From the NCBI RefSeq assembly GCF_003958645.1, contig NZ_RXLO01000001.1, forward strand, positions 372,001 through 436,000: DNA of 64,000 bases, read 5' to 3'. The notes beneath the pieces were generated by a model. The model saw nothing but the letters and a program-made list of their open reading frames with translations, was not told the origin of the DNA and did no database searches. The position numbers were made by a program, and so were the translations under genes. Within the stretch, counting starts at the first letter, position 1; every line of letters starts with the position of its first letter. This DNA comes from Chitinophaga rhizosphaerae (GTDB taxonomy: Bacteria > Bacteroidota > Bacteroidia > Chitinophagales > Chitinophagaceae). Positions 33,421-41,047 of this stretch are shown here, one piece after another.

Positions 33421-34524
33421 ATGGCCTTGCAAGCAGGAATTGTCGGATTACCGAACGTAGGGAAGTCAACCTTGTTTAATGCTGTATCCAACAGCGCAAA
33501 AGCTGAAGCGAGCAATTACCGCTTCTGCACCATCGAACCCAATGTGGGATTGGTGGACGTGCCTGACGAGCGCATAGACAAGCTCGCCGAGCTCGTAAAA
33601 CCGAACCGCACCGTGCCCACCACGATGGAGTTCGTGGACATCGCCGGCCTCGTAAAGGGCGCCAGCAAAGGGGACGGCCTTGGCAACAAGTTCCTCGCCA
33701 ACATCCGTGAGGTAGACGCCATCGTGCATGTGATCCGTTGCTTCGAAGACGAGAACATCCTCCGCGACGAAGGGCCCATCAATCCCGTGGCAGACAAAGG
33801 CATCATCGATACCGAACTGCAGCTTAAAGACCTCGAAAGCGTGGAGAAAAAGATCGCGCGCACCGAGAAAATGGCGAAAACCGGCGGCGACGCCAAAGCC
33901 AAAGCCGAGTTCGAGATCCTCAAACGCTGCCAGGAATTCCTCGAACAGGGCCGCAACATCCGCGAACTGGGCCTCAGCAAAGACGAAAAATCCGCTATCG
34001 CCGATCTTTTCCTGCTGACAGACAAACCGGTTCTCTATGTCGCCAACGTAGACGAGGCATCCATCCTCACCGGCAATAAATTCTCCCAGGCGCTCCAGGA
34101 AGCCGTAAAGGCCGAAAATGCCGAGGTGATCATCATGAACAACTCCATCGAAGCGCAGATCAGCGAACTGGAAGACGCGACCGATAAAGAACTGTTCTTC
34201 TCCGAATACGGTCTCACCGAGCCCGGCCTCAACCGCCTCATCCGCTCCGCTTATAAACTGCTGAACCTCATCACCTACTTCACCGCCGGCGTGCAGGAAG
34301 TGCGCGCCTGGACGATCCACCGCGGCTGGAAAGCCCCGCAGGCCGCCAGCGTGATCCACACCGATTTCGAAAAAGGGTTCATCAAAGCGGAAGTAATCGG
34401 TTATGAAGATTACGTGAAGTTCGGCTCCGAAGCGTCTGCGCGCGACAATGGCCGCCTCCGCATCGAAGGAAAGGAATACATTGTTAGCGACGGAGATGTC
34501 ATGCATTTCCGCTTTAACGTATAA
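33421..34524 (+). CDS. ychF: Redox-regulated ATPase YchF (OLA1 family)
   Basis: 367 residues, the usual length. The P-loop GLPNVGKST spans residues 9-17, and FVDIAGLVKGASKGDGLGN is the switch II region of the Obg-HflX group. YVANVDEASIL replaces the NKxD guanine motif, which is why YchF prefers ATP. The C-terminal TGS domain shows YFTAGVQEVRAWTIHRG and GRLRIEGKEYIVSDGDVMHF. YchF binds ribosomes and is linked to stress control. It is a single gene between the promoter at 33373-33403 and the hairpin at 34561-34589. Confidence 0.96.
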   Translation: MALQAGIVGLPNVGKSTLFNAVSNSAKAEASNYRFCTIEPNVGLVDVPDERIDKLAELVKPNRTVPTTMEFVDIAGLVKGASKGDGLGNKFLANIREVDAIVHVIRCFEDENILRDEGPINPVADKGIIDTELQLKDLESVEKKIARTEKMAKTGGDAKAKAEFEILKRCQEFLEQGRNIRELGLSKDEKSAIADLFLLTDKPVLYVANVDEASILTGNKFSQALQEAVKAENAEVIIMNNSIEAQISELEDATDKELFFSEYGLTEPGLNRLIRSAYKLLNLITYFTAGVQEVRAWTIHRGWKAPQAASVIHTDFEKGFIKAEVIGYEDYVKFGSEASARDNGRLRIEGKEYIVSDGDVMHFRFNV

Positions 34525-34560
34525 AGATACTCTTGAGCAATCATGAGGGTTACAACAAAA

Positions 34561-34589
34561 GAAGGCCCCGGTGTAAAACCGGGGCCTTC
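34561..34589. terminator. Bidirectional terminator between ychF and a TonB receptor gene
   Basis: Perfect 12-bp stem GAAGGCCCCGGT/ACCGGGGCCTTC with a 5-base loop. It lies 37 bases after ychF and 26 bases past the receptor stop on the other strand. The minus direction shows a T-run (CTTTTGTTG); the plus side has little T. Confidence 0.75.
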
Positions 34590-34614
34590 GCTATTATGGC
34601 AATTCAGAAAATGA

Positions 34615-37494
34615 CTACAGGTTGTAACCGATCGATGCATAGGCCTGCGTGCCCACCATGGGGTTACCCCACGATTGGATGTATTGCTTGCCGGTGATGT
34701 TGGCGCCGCCGATCTTCAGCGTAACCTTCGGTTTGGGGAACAGGTATGACACCTGCGCGTCCAACGCACCATAGGCCGGGATTTCCCCGAGGTTGTTCAC
34801 CCGGACCAGCGGTCCTACGAAGGAAGAAGACCATACGAAGGCTTCCTGCCAGCGCCAGGAGATGTTGAACCCGAAATTGCTTTGGGCCACGTTGCGGTTG
34901 CCGAAGTTAAGGTTGTAGCGGTAGCGCGGCGTATTGTACATAGCCTGGAAGCCGCCCAGCTCGTCTTCGTTCCGCAGTTTGTTGTAAGACACGTTGCCGC
35001 CCACCGTGAAGTTGGCCGGCAGGCGGTAATCCAGCCCCAGCGCCCAACCCCAGGATTTGAGGTCTTTTTCGTAGTTCACGGGGACGCTGTACACTTCCTG
35101 GCCGGCAGCCGTCACTTTTACGAGCACCTGGCTGCCGTTGAAGTTTTTGAAGGTATTGGTATACACGTACGCGTCGATGAGCAGTTTGCCGGAAATGAGC
35201 GCCTTGTACCCCAGTTCGAACGCTTCCACTTTTTCAGGCTTGAATTCCCGGAAAGTGTAAGGTTTGGGCGCACCGGCCTGGATGGATTCCAGCGAGAACA
35301 CGTTGGGACCGTTCAGTCCGTACCGTTCGCGGAGGAAGGGGAGGCCGCCCAGCAAACGGGCCTGCGGCGTCAGCAGGTCGATGTACTGGTCTTGTGTATG
35401 CGGGATGCGGAAACCGGTCTGGAAAGACGCGCGGATGTTGTGCGTTTTCAGGAAAGTGTACACCGCGGAAAGCCGGGGGCTGAACTGCCCCTCGAAATTC
35501 TCGTTCTTGTCGTAACGCAGGGCCGCGCTCAGTTTGAGGCGCTCTTCCAACAACCTTTTACCGACCTGCACATAACCGCCGTATTCATGGATGCGGAATT
35601 CCTTGCCGTTATCGTCCAGCGCGAAAATGGTTTTTTCAGAATTCAGCGCATACACGCGGTAGTTACCGCCCACCATCAGTTCCATGAAGCTGATCTGGTT
35701 CTTGAAGTTATACATGAACTCGCCCTGGTACAGGTTGGTTTTGTCCATGAACTTGGCCCCCACGCCATTGGCGTCTCCGGGGATGGGTTTGTCTTTCACT
35801 TTGTTGGCCGCGTCTTCGAACTCTTTCGAGCCGGGCAAGAGCCGTCCGCGGTCAGCGTATTTACGCGCTGCGTCGTGGAACCCGCCGGAACCGCCTTTCG
35901 CTGCTGCGGTTGCGGTGCCGAAAGCCTGTGCGGGTGATTGCCCTGCGCCCAACGCCTGTTGGAAGGCGGTCGAGAAAGCGGTCAGGCCTTGCGTGGCATA
36001 GGTCCCGAAGTATTCCGGGAACCATTTGGCGGCGCTGGGGCTCCAGGCTTCGTTGATGCCGGCGCCGAGCGTGCCCACGGCATAGGAATCGCCGGAGCGC
36101 TCCTGCGTGGTATAGGCGCGCACATAGAAATTATCCGACCTCAACTCGATCTTATATTGTCCCATCCGGAAATTCTTGATGGAATAGCGGTCTGCGCCGG
36201 TATACACGGTAGTGCCCGTTCCGTAGCTGCCCTGCGCGAGCAGTTCCAGATTGGAATTGATCTTGTAATGCAATGCCACGTTCGCTTTCAGGTTCTTGGT
36301 ATCGTAATCGGCGAGGTCCCTTTCGTTGTAGCCCGTGCGGGAAACGTAGCTCCGGGCGCTGTCTGGCATAAATGCGCGGTAGATCTGATCCGGTGTGATA
36401 AGGCCGTTCGTGGCGGCAGACAGTTGTGCGATGCCGGTGCTCAGCGGATTCCCGGGCGTAAAGGCCGTAGGTTTCAGCGCCTGGAACATGTTCACGTTGG
36501 TTTCGTCGCCATATATATTGACGCCGTTATATCCCGGGTTGCTCCGGTTGCCGGATTTCAGATCGAACCCGTTCAGCAGGCTCTGGTCGCGGTCGTCGTA
36601 CGCCTGCCAGTCGTCTGCCTTGATGTATCCCAGGTTGATTTTGAAGGCGAATTTATCGTTGAAGGCTTTCGCGTAGCGAACGGCCACGTCGTAATAACCC
36701 GTTGTGCCCTTGCTTCTGCCGGATTCGCTCAGGATACCGGATTTCACGATGGCGCTGAGGCCCTGGTACTGGAAAGGGCTTTTGCTGTTCAGCAGCACGA
36801 TCCCGTTCAGGGCGTTCGGCCCGTACAGCGCGGAGGCCGCACCTGGCAACACTTCCACGTTGTCCATATCCAGTTCGGTAATGCCCACGATGTTGCCCAC
36901 GGAGAAGTTGAGGCCGGGTGCCTGGTTGTCCATCCCGTCGATCAGCTGCAACATACGGGTGTTACCGTTGCTGTTGAAACCGCGGGAGTTCACGGATTTG
37001 AAGGTGAGGCTCTGGGTACTGAGCTCCACGCCTTTCATATTGGCCAAGGCATCGTAAAACGTTGGGGCCGGTATCGCCTTGATGGCGCGACTATCGATTT
37101 TTTCAATGGAAACCGGCGATTCCAGGGCGCTTTGCACGCTTCTGTTGGCCGATACCACCACTTCCTGCCCAAGGATTTCAGTGGAACTGAGCTGCACGTT
37201 CACCGCTATGGATGCATCCGTCACCGTTTGTTCCAGCGGAGAATAGCCCACGTAGGAAAAAACCAGCGTCAGCGGCAGTTTATGGGTCGTGCGCACGGAA
37301 AATTCACCGTTCGCATTGGTGACAGCCCCCGCATTGGCACCTTTGACGGACACGGTCACGCCCGGCAATGCCTGTTGGGTAGTGGCGTCCAGCACGGTAC
37401 CATTGATGGTTTGCTGTTGTTGTGCGAAGGAAGTCTGGCAAAGGAAAACCAGCAACGTGGCCAGCCAGCAAATACTTTGTCTACATACTTTCAT
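34615..37494 (-). CDS. TonB-dependent receptor with carboxypeptidase-like N-terminal domain
   Basis: 959 residues with a signal peptide (about 1-25, ending TSFAQ). Residues about 28-110 are a CarboxypepD_reg-like domain (INGTVLDATTQQALPGVTVSV). A plug follows (MDNVEVLPGAASALYGPNALNGIVLL), then a barrel ending IGYNL with the usual terminal aromatic-rich strand. It lacks the SusC signature and has no SusD beside it, so it resembles classical siderophore, vitamin or metal receptors. It stands alone between the shared hairpin and metX. The ligand is unknown. Confidence 0.88.
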   Translation of the reverse strand: MKVCRQSICWLATLLVFLCQTSFAQQQQTINGTVLDATTQQALPGVTVSVKGANAGAVTNANGEFSVRTTHKLPLTLVFSYVGYSPLEQTVTDASIAVNVQLSSTEILGQEVVVSANRSVQSALESPVSIEKIDSRAIKAIPAPTFYDALANMKGVELSTQSLTFKSVNSRGFNSNGNTRMLQLIDGMDNQAPGLNFSVGNIVGITELDMDNVEVLPGAASALYGPNALNGIVLLNSKSPFQYQGLSAIVKSGILSESGRSKGTTGYYDVAVRYAKAFNDKFAFKINLGYIKADDWQAYDDRDQSLLNGFDLKSGNRSNPGYNGVNIYGDETNVNMFQALKPTAFTPGNPLSTGIAQLSAATNGLITPDQIYRAFMPDSARSYVSRTGYNERDLADYDTKNLKANVALHYKINSNLELLAQGSYGTGTTVYTGADRYSIKNFRMGQYKIELRSDNFYVRAYTTQERSGDSYAVGTLGAGINEAWSPSAAKWFPEYFGTYATQGLTAFSTAFQQALGAGQSPAQAFGTATAAAKGGSGGFHDAARKYADRGRLLPGSKEFEDAANKVKDKPIPGDANGVGAKFMDKTNLYQGEFMYNFKNQISFMELMVGGNYRVYALNSEKTIFALDDNGKEFRIHEYGGYVQVGKRLLEERLKLSAALRYDKNENFEGQFSPRLSAVYTFLKTHNIRASFQTGFRIPHTQDQYIDLLTPQARLLGGLPFLRERYGLNGPNVFSLESIQAGAPKPYTFREFKPEKVEAFELGYKALISGKLLIDAYVYTNTFKNFNGSQVLVKVTAAGQEVYSVPVNYEKDLKSWGWALGLDYRLPANFTVGGNVSYNKLRNEDELGGFQAMYNTPRYRYNLNFGNRNVAQSNFGFNISWRWQEAFVWSSSFVGPLVRVNNLGEIPAYGALDAQVSYLFPKPKVTLKIGGANITGKQYIQSWGNPMVGTQAYASIGYNL

Positions 37495-37713
37495 AAAGTC
37501 TGGATTTGGTGATCGGAAAGGGCGCAGATAAGGAAATTGGTTAATGAAAATGAACAGGTTATAGTATTGTATCAGTTGCTAAAGAGAAGTTAAGCTATTT
37601 TTTGAAAACCAAAAATTTTTCAATTAGAAATATGGGTAATACAAGGATGACCGGCGCCCTCAAAGTAGTTTGACGGACCGCCGGGAGCGTGGTTTTTATT
37701 TCCGGTGGATGGA

Positions 37714-38736
37714 TTATCGCAGTTCCATGAAATCGCGGAGGATCCGGCCGATTTTTTCGAATTCGATGAGGAATCCGTCGTGCCCGTACGGCGAATCGAT
37801 TTCGTGGTATACGCAGTTATGCATGTGGCGGGCCAGGAGCATTTGCTCTTCCGGCGGACAGAGGATATCGCTGGTGATCCCGATCAGGAGGGTTTTGGAT
37901 TCGATCTGGCGAAGGGTAGTGGCCACATCGGCATGCCGCCCGCGGGAAACGTTGTGGCTGTCCATCGCCTTGGTCAGCAGCCAGTAGCATTGCGCGTTGA
38001 AGCGGCGGACGAGCTTGTCGCCCTGGTACACGATATAGGAAGACGCTTTGAAATGATCTGTTTTCTCGTTATCGGGGTCGGTTTGGGCCTTCATGAAGGT
38101 CTGGTAGTTCCGGTAAGTGAGCATCCCGATGGCACGGGCGGCTTTGAGCCCTTTGGCGCCCGCATCCCTGCGCGGTTCTTCCCAGCTCCCGTCTGCCTCA
38201 ATGGCCAGGCGCTGCGAGGTGTGCACGGCGATGCCCCAGGCGCTTTCGGCCGCGCCGGTGCAGAGGAGGAACAGCCGCCCGATGCGCTCCGGCTCCATGA
38301 GCGCCCATTCCAGCACCTGGTAGCCGCCCATGCTGCCGCCCGCCAGCAAACCGATCCGGTCGATGCCAAGATGTTTGCGGAGGAGGATGTGCGCATGCAC
38401 GATGTCGCGGATCGTCACCTGCGGAAATGCCCGGAACCAGGGCTCCCCGGTTGCCGGGTCTATGCTCAGCGGCCCGGAACTGCCGTAGCAGGACCCTAAA
38501 ATATTGGCGCACACGATGAAATGCCGCGCCGGGTCAATCACCTTGCCATCGCCCACCAGGCCCGTCCACCAGTCGGCGACATCCGAATTCGCGGTTAGGG
38601 CATGGCAGATCCAGACCACATTATCTCCCGTGGGGCTCCTGGTCCCGTAAGTATGATAGGCGATCTCGATCCCCGGCAATACCGCGCCGGATTCCAGCCT
38701 GAAAGGCTGCTGGCTGTGAAAGGTCTGCAATGACAA
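37714..38736 (-). CDS. metX: Homoserine O-acetyltransferase MetX
   Basis: 340 residues, alpha/beta hydrolase fold. The nucleophile S135 lies in LLAGGSMGGYQVLEW, the Asp in LIGITSDILCPPEEQ and the His in SPYGHDGFL, the standard MetX triad. NILGSCYGSSGPLSIDP is also diagnostic. It acetylates (or succinylates) homoserine for sulfur incorporation. It is divergent from osmC and metZ, whose product would use O-acylhomoserine. Only acetyl activity is assumed; some MetX enzymes use succinyl-CoA. Confidence 0.93.
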   Translation of the reverse strand: MSLQTFHSQQPFRLESGAVLPGIEIAYHTYGTRSPTGDNVVWICHALTANSDVADWWTGLVGDGKVIDPARHFIVCANILGSCYGSSGPLSIDPATGEPWFRAFPQVTIRDIVHAHILLRKHLGIDRIGLLAGGSMGGYQVLEWALMEPERIGRLFLLCTGAAESAWGIAVHTSQRLAIEADGSWEEPRRDAGAKGLKAARAIGMLTYRNYQTFMKAQTDPDNEKTDHFKASSYIVYQGDKLVRRFNAQCYWLLTKAMDSHNVSRGRHADVATTLRQIESKTLLIGITSDILCPPEEQMLLARHMHNCVYHEIDSPYGHDGFLIEFEKIGRILRDFMELR

Positions 38737-38839
38737 CGGCGTAAAAAATTTTGCGCAAACCTACAAAAGTCGACGCCCATTTACAAATCCGGGCTGACGA
38801 ACCCCGTTTGTCATCCGTATGTTATTCATAGAGATATTT

Positions 38840-38847
38840 TATCTTTG
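38840..38847 (+). promoter_or_regulatory. -7 box of the osmC-metZ operon
   Basis: TATCTTTG, a perfect TAnnTTTG match, 49 bases before the osmC start in the 160-base gap to metX. No good TTTG lies 19 bases upstream, so only half of the promoter consensus is visible. Confidence 0.5.
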
Positions 38848-38896
38848 AAGCGCAGCATATCTGCTAATTTTACATTAAACCGAACAAACAAGAGAT

Positions 38897-39316
38897 ATGA
38901 AGATCGCTTTACAACGCATTGACGACGGGTTTAACATGGAAGCCGTGGACGAACAGGGCCACAAGGTATTAATGGACTCCTCCGTAGAAAACGGCGGTAA
39001 AAACAACGGCGTTCGCCCCATGCAGATGTTGCTCATGGGTCTCGGCGGCTGCTCCGCCATCGATGTGGTGATGATCCTCAAGAAACAGCGCCAGGAAATC
39101 ACCGACTTCCGCATCGAAATCGAGGCAGACCGGGAGAAGGGCAAGGAACCGTCGCTCTGGGAAAAAGCACATATCGTTTTTCATATCGCAGGCAAGGTAG
39201 ACGCCGACAAGGCCGCCCGCGCGGTGGAGCTGTCCATGAACAAATACTGCTCCGTCGCCGAAACCCTCCGCCGGGGCAACACACAGCTGACCTGGGAAGT
39301 GAAACTGAATGCCTGA
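38897..39316 (+). CDS. OsmC/Ohr-family protein
   Basis: 139 residues, one OsmC domain. Two cysteines fit the peroxide-reducing pair of the family: C52 (MGLGGCSAIDVV) and C118 (MNKYCSVAETL). The early RPMQMLLMGLGG is typical. OsmC-like proteins reduce organic hydroperoxides with thiols. The gene is 13 bases before metZ and divergent from metX, so it is probably co-expressed with methionine synthesis and may protect or use thiol intermediates. The specific peroxide is unknown. Confidence 0.88.
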   Translation: MKIALQRIDDGFNMEAVDEQGHKVLMDSSVENGGKNNGVRPMQMLLMGLGGCSAIDVVMILKKQRQEITDFRIEIEADREKGKEPSLWEKAHIVFHIAGKVDADKAARAVELSMNKYCSVAETLRRGNTQLTWEVKLNA

Positions 39317-39329
39317 CACCAACTGAACC

Positions 39330-40523
39330 ATGAAAAAGAGAAAAATCAAACCGACCTACCGGCCCGAGACCCGGGCCATCCGCATACAACCCGGCAGAAC
39401 GCCGAACATGGAACACAGCAGCCCGCTTTACCTGACTTCCAGCTTCTGTTATGAAGATTCGGAAGCCATGCGGGCCGCATTCGCCGACGAAACCGACGCT
39501 TACATCTATTCCCGTTTCAGCAACCCGACCGTGGAAGAGTTTTCCCAGCGCATGAGCGCCCTGGAAGGCGCGGAGAGCGGTTTCGCCACCGCATCCGGCA
39601 TGAGCGCCATTTTCGGCAGCTTCATGGCTTTCCTCAAAGCCGGCGACCACTTGCTGAGCAGCGCGTCCATCTTCGGTTCCACGCATACCGTCATCACGAA
39701 GTTCCTGCCCAGATGGAACATCCAGCACACGTATTTCGACATCACCAAACCCGAAACCATCGAAGCCGGGATCCAGCCCAATACAAAAATGATCTTCATC
39801 GAGACGCCCTCCAACCCGGGCCTCGACGTGATCGACCTGGAACTGGTATCGAAAATCGCGAAGAAGCATCATGTGCTCCTGAACGTCGATAACTGCTTCG
39901 CCACGCCCGCCATCCAGCGGCCGCTGGAACTGGGGGCCGACCTGGTCACCCATTCGGCCACCAAGTGGCTCGACGGGCAGGGCCGCGTTCTCGGCGGCAT
40001 CGTGTTGGGTAAAAAGGAGCTGGTAGACGAGGTGTACGCCTTTTGCAGAAGCACCGGCCCTTCGCTGAGCCCGTTCAACGCCTGGGTGCTGGCCCGCAGC
40101 CTGGAAACGCTCCACGTGCGGATGGAGCGCCACGCGTCCACGGCGCTGTCGCTCGCGCAGGCGCTGGAAGGCAACGAGCACGTGGAATGGGTGAAATATC
40201 CCTTCCTTGCATCGCACCCGCAATACGAGATCGCGAAGAAACAAATGTCTTCCGGCGGAGGGATCGTTTGCTTCGAGATCAGGGGCGGACTGGAGCGCGG
40301 CCGCAGGTTCCTCGACCAACTGGAGCTCCTGAGCCTCACGGCCAACCTGGGCGACAGCAGAAGTATCGCTTCACATCCCGCATCCACCACCCACGCCAAG
40401 CTCAGCGAAGCGGAAAGGCTGAAAGTGGGCATTACGCCGGGGCTCATCCGCATCTCCTGCGGCCTCGAACATAAAGACGATATCATGGAAGACGTGCTGC
40501 AGGCGCTGGACGCCAGCCGCTAA
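39330..40523 (+). CDS. metZ: O-acylhomoserine sulfhydrylase (trans-sulfuration PLP enzyme, MetZ-like)
   Basis: 397 residues, the Cys/Met metabolism PLP family. K212 in LVTHSATKWLDGQG is the Schiff-base lysine, SRFSNPTVEEFSQRMSALEG and ASGMSAI are conserved upstream, and SLTANLGDSRSIASHPAST closes the active site. HSATKWLDGQGRVLGG resembles O-succinylhomoserine sulfhydrylases (MetZ). It would make homocysteine from O-acylhomoserine made by MetX across the divergent promoter. Cystathionine synthase or lyase activity cannot be ruled out. Confidence 0.85.
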   Translation: MKKRKIKPTYRPETRAIRIQPGRTPNMEHSSPLYLTSSFCYEDSEAMRAAFADETDAYIYSRFSNPTVEEFSQRMSALEGAESGFATASGMSAIFGSFMAFLKAGDHLLSSASIFGSTHTVITKFLPRWNIQHTYFDITKPETIEAGIQPNTKMIFIETPSNPGLDVIDLELVSKIAKKHHVLLNVDNCFATPAIQRPLELGADLVTHSATKWLDGQGRVLGGIVLGKKELVDEVYAFCRSTGPSLSPFNAWVLARSLETLHVRMERHASTALSLAQALEGNEHVEWVKYPFLASHPQYEIAKKQMSSGGGIVCFEIRGGLERGRRFLDQLELLSLTANLGDSRSIASHPASTTHAKLSEAERLKVGITPGLIRISCGLEHKDDIMEDVLQALDASR

Positions 40524-40541
40524 CGCACGGAAGCATAAACG

Positions 40542-40591
40542 ATGCATGTAATTGGGAAGAAATATGTAAATTCCTTCCCGATTACATGCAT
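40542..40591 (+). terminator. Terminator after metZ
   Basis: ATGCATGTAAT and GGGAAG pair with CTTCCC and ATTACATGCAT (40542-40591) around a 13-base loop, followed by TTTCTATT. It lies 18 bases after metZ and ends the osmC-metZ operon. Confidence 0.7.
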
Positions 40592-40611
40592 TTTCTATTA
40601 AAACCACCCGC

Positions 40612-40968
40612 ATGCGCTTTGTGCTCGCCATCTTTCTGACCGCCCTGCTGGGCTACATTCTCGGTCTCTTCCTGCCCTGGTGGGCCATTGCCGTGGCAGC
40701 GTTCGTCGTGGCGCTCGTATGGCAACAGCGGCCCGGAAAGGCTTTCCTCAGCGGGTTTCTCGCCATTTTCCTCCTGTGGGGCGCCATGGCGCTGGTGGCA
40801 GATACCCGGAACGATCATATCCTGGGCAACCGGATGAGCGAGCTGATCGCCGGGAGCAAAATGCCCATGGCGCTCGTATTGGCATCGGCGCTCATCGGCG
40901 GGCTGGTTGCCGGCATGGGCGCGCTTTCTGCGAGCGTGTTGCGCCCCGCGCCCAAAAAGGCGGGCTGA
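40612..40968 (+). CDS. Small four-span membrane protein, unknown
   Basis: 118 residues with about four hydrophobic segments: FVLAIFLTALLGYILGLFLP, WWAIAVAAFVVALVW, AFLSGFLAIFLLWGAMALVA and MALVLASALIGGLVAGMGAL. It ends in a short basic tail (RPAPKKAG). Bacteroidota genomes carry such proteins without known function. It stands alone on the plus strand behind the metZ terminator. No motif points to a role. Confidence 0.6.
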   Translation: MRFVLAIFLTALLGYILGLFLPWWAIAVAAFVVALVWQQRPGKAFLSGFLAIFLLWGAMALVADTRNDHILGNRMSELIAGSKMPMALVLASALIGGLVAGMGALSASVLRPAPKKAG

Positions 40969-41035
40969 TCTGTTCTTGTGTGTTAAAGTTTGTCTAAAAG
41001 CCCGGGAAAGGGTAGCCGCGTGCAGGGCCAACCGT

Positions 41036-41043
41036 TACATTTG
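41036..41043 (+). promoter_or_regulatory. -7 box directly before the DUF5686 gene
   Basis: TACATTTG fits TAnnTTTG perfectly, but only four bases separate it from the ATGATG start at 41048. If used, the transcript would begin at or inside the start codons and be leaderless. No TTTG lies 19 bases upstream. Confidence 0.3.
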
Positions 41044-41047
41044 ACAC

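Noticed and set aside
34615..37494. A SusC/SusD polysaccharide uptake pair
   Set aside because: The receptor lacks SusC features and no SusD-like lipoprotein is adjacent.
38737..38896. A SAM riboswitch between metX and osmC
   Set aside because: I could not find the paired elements of any SAM riboswitch class by eye in the 160-base gap.
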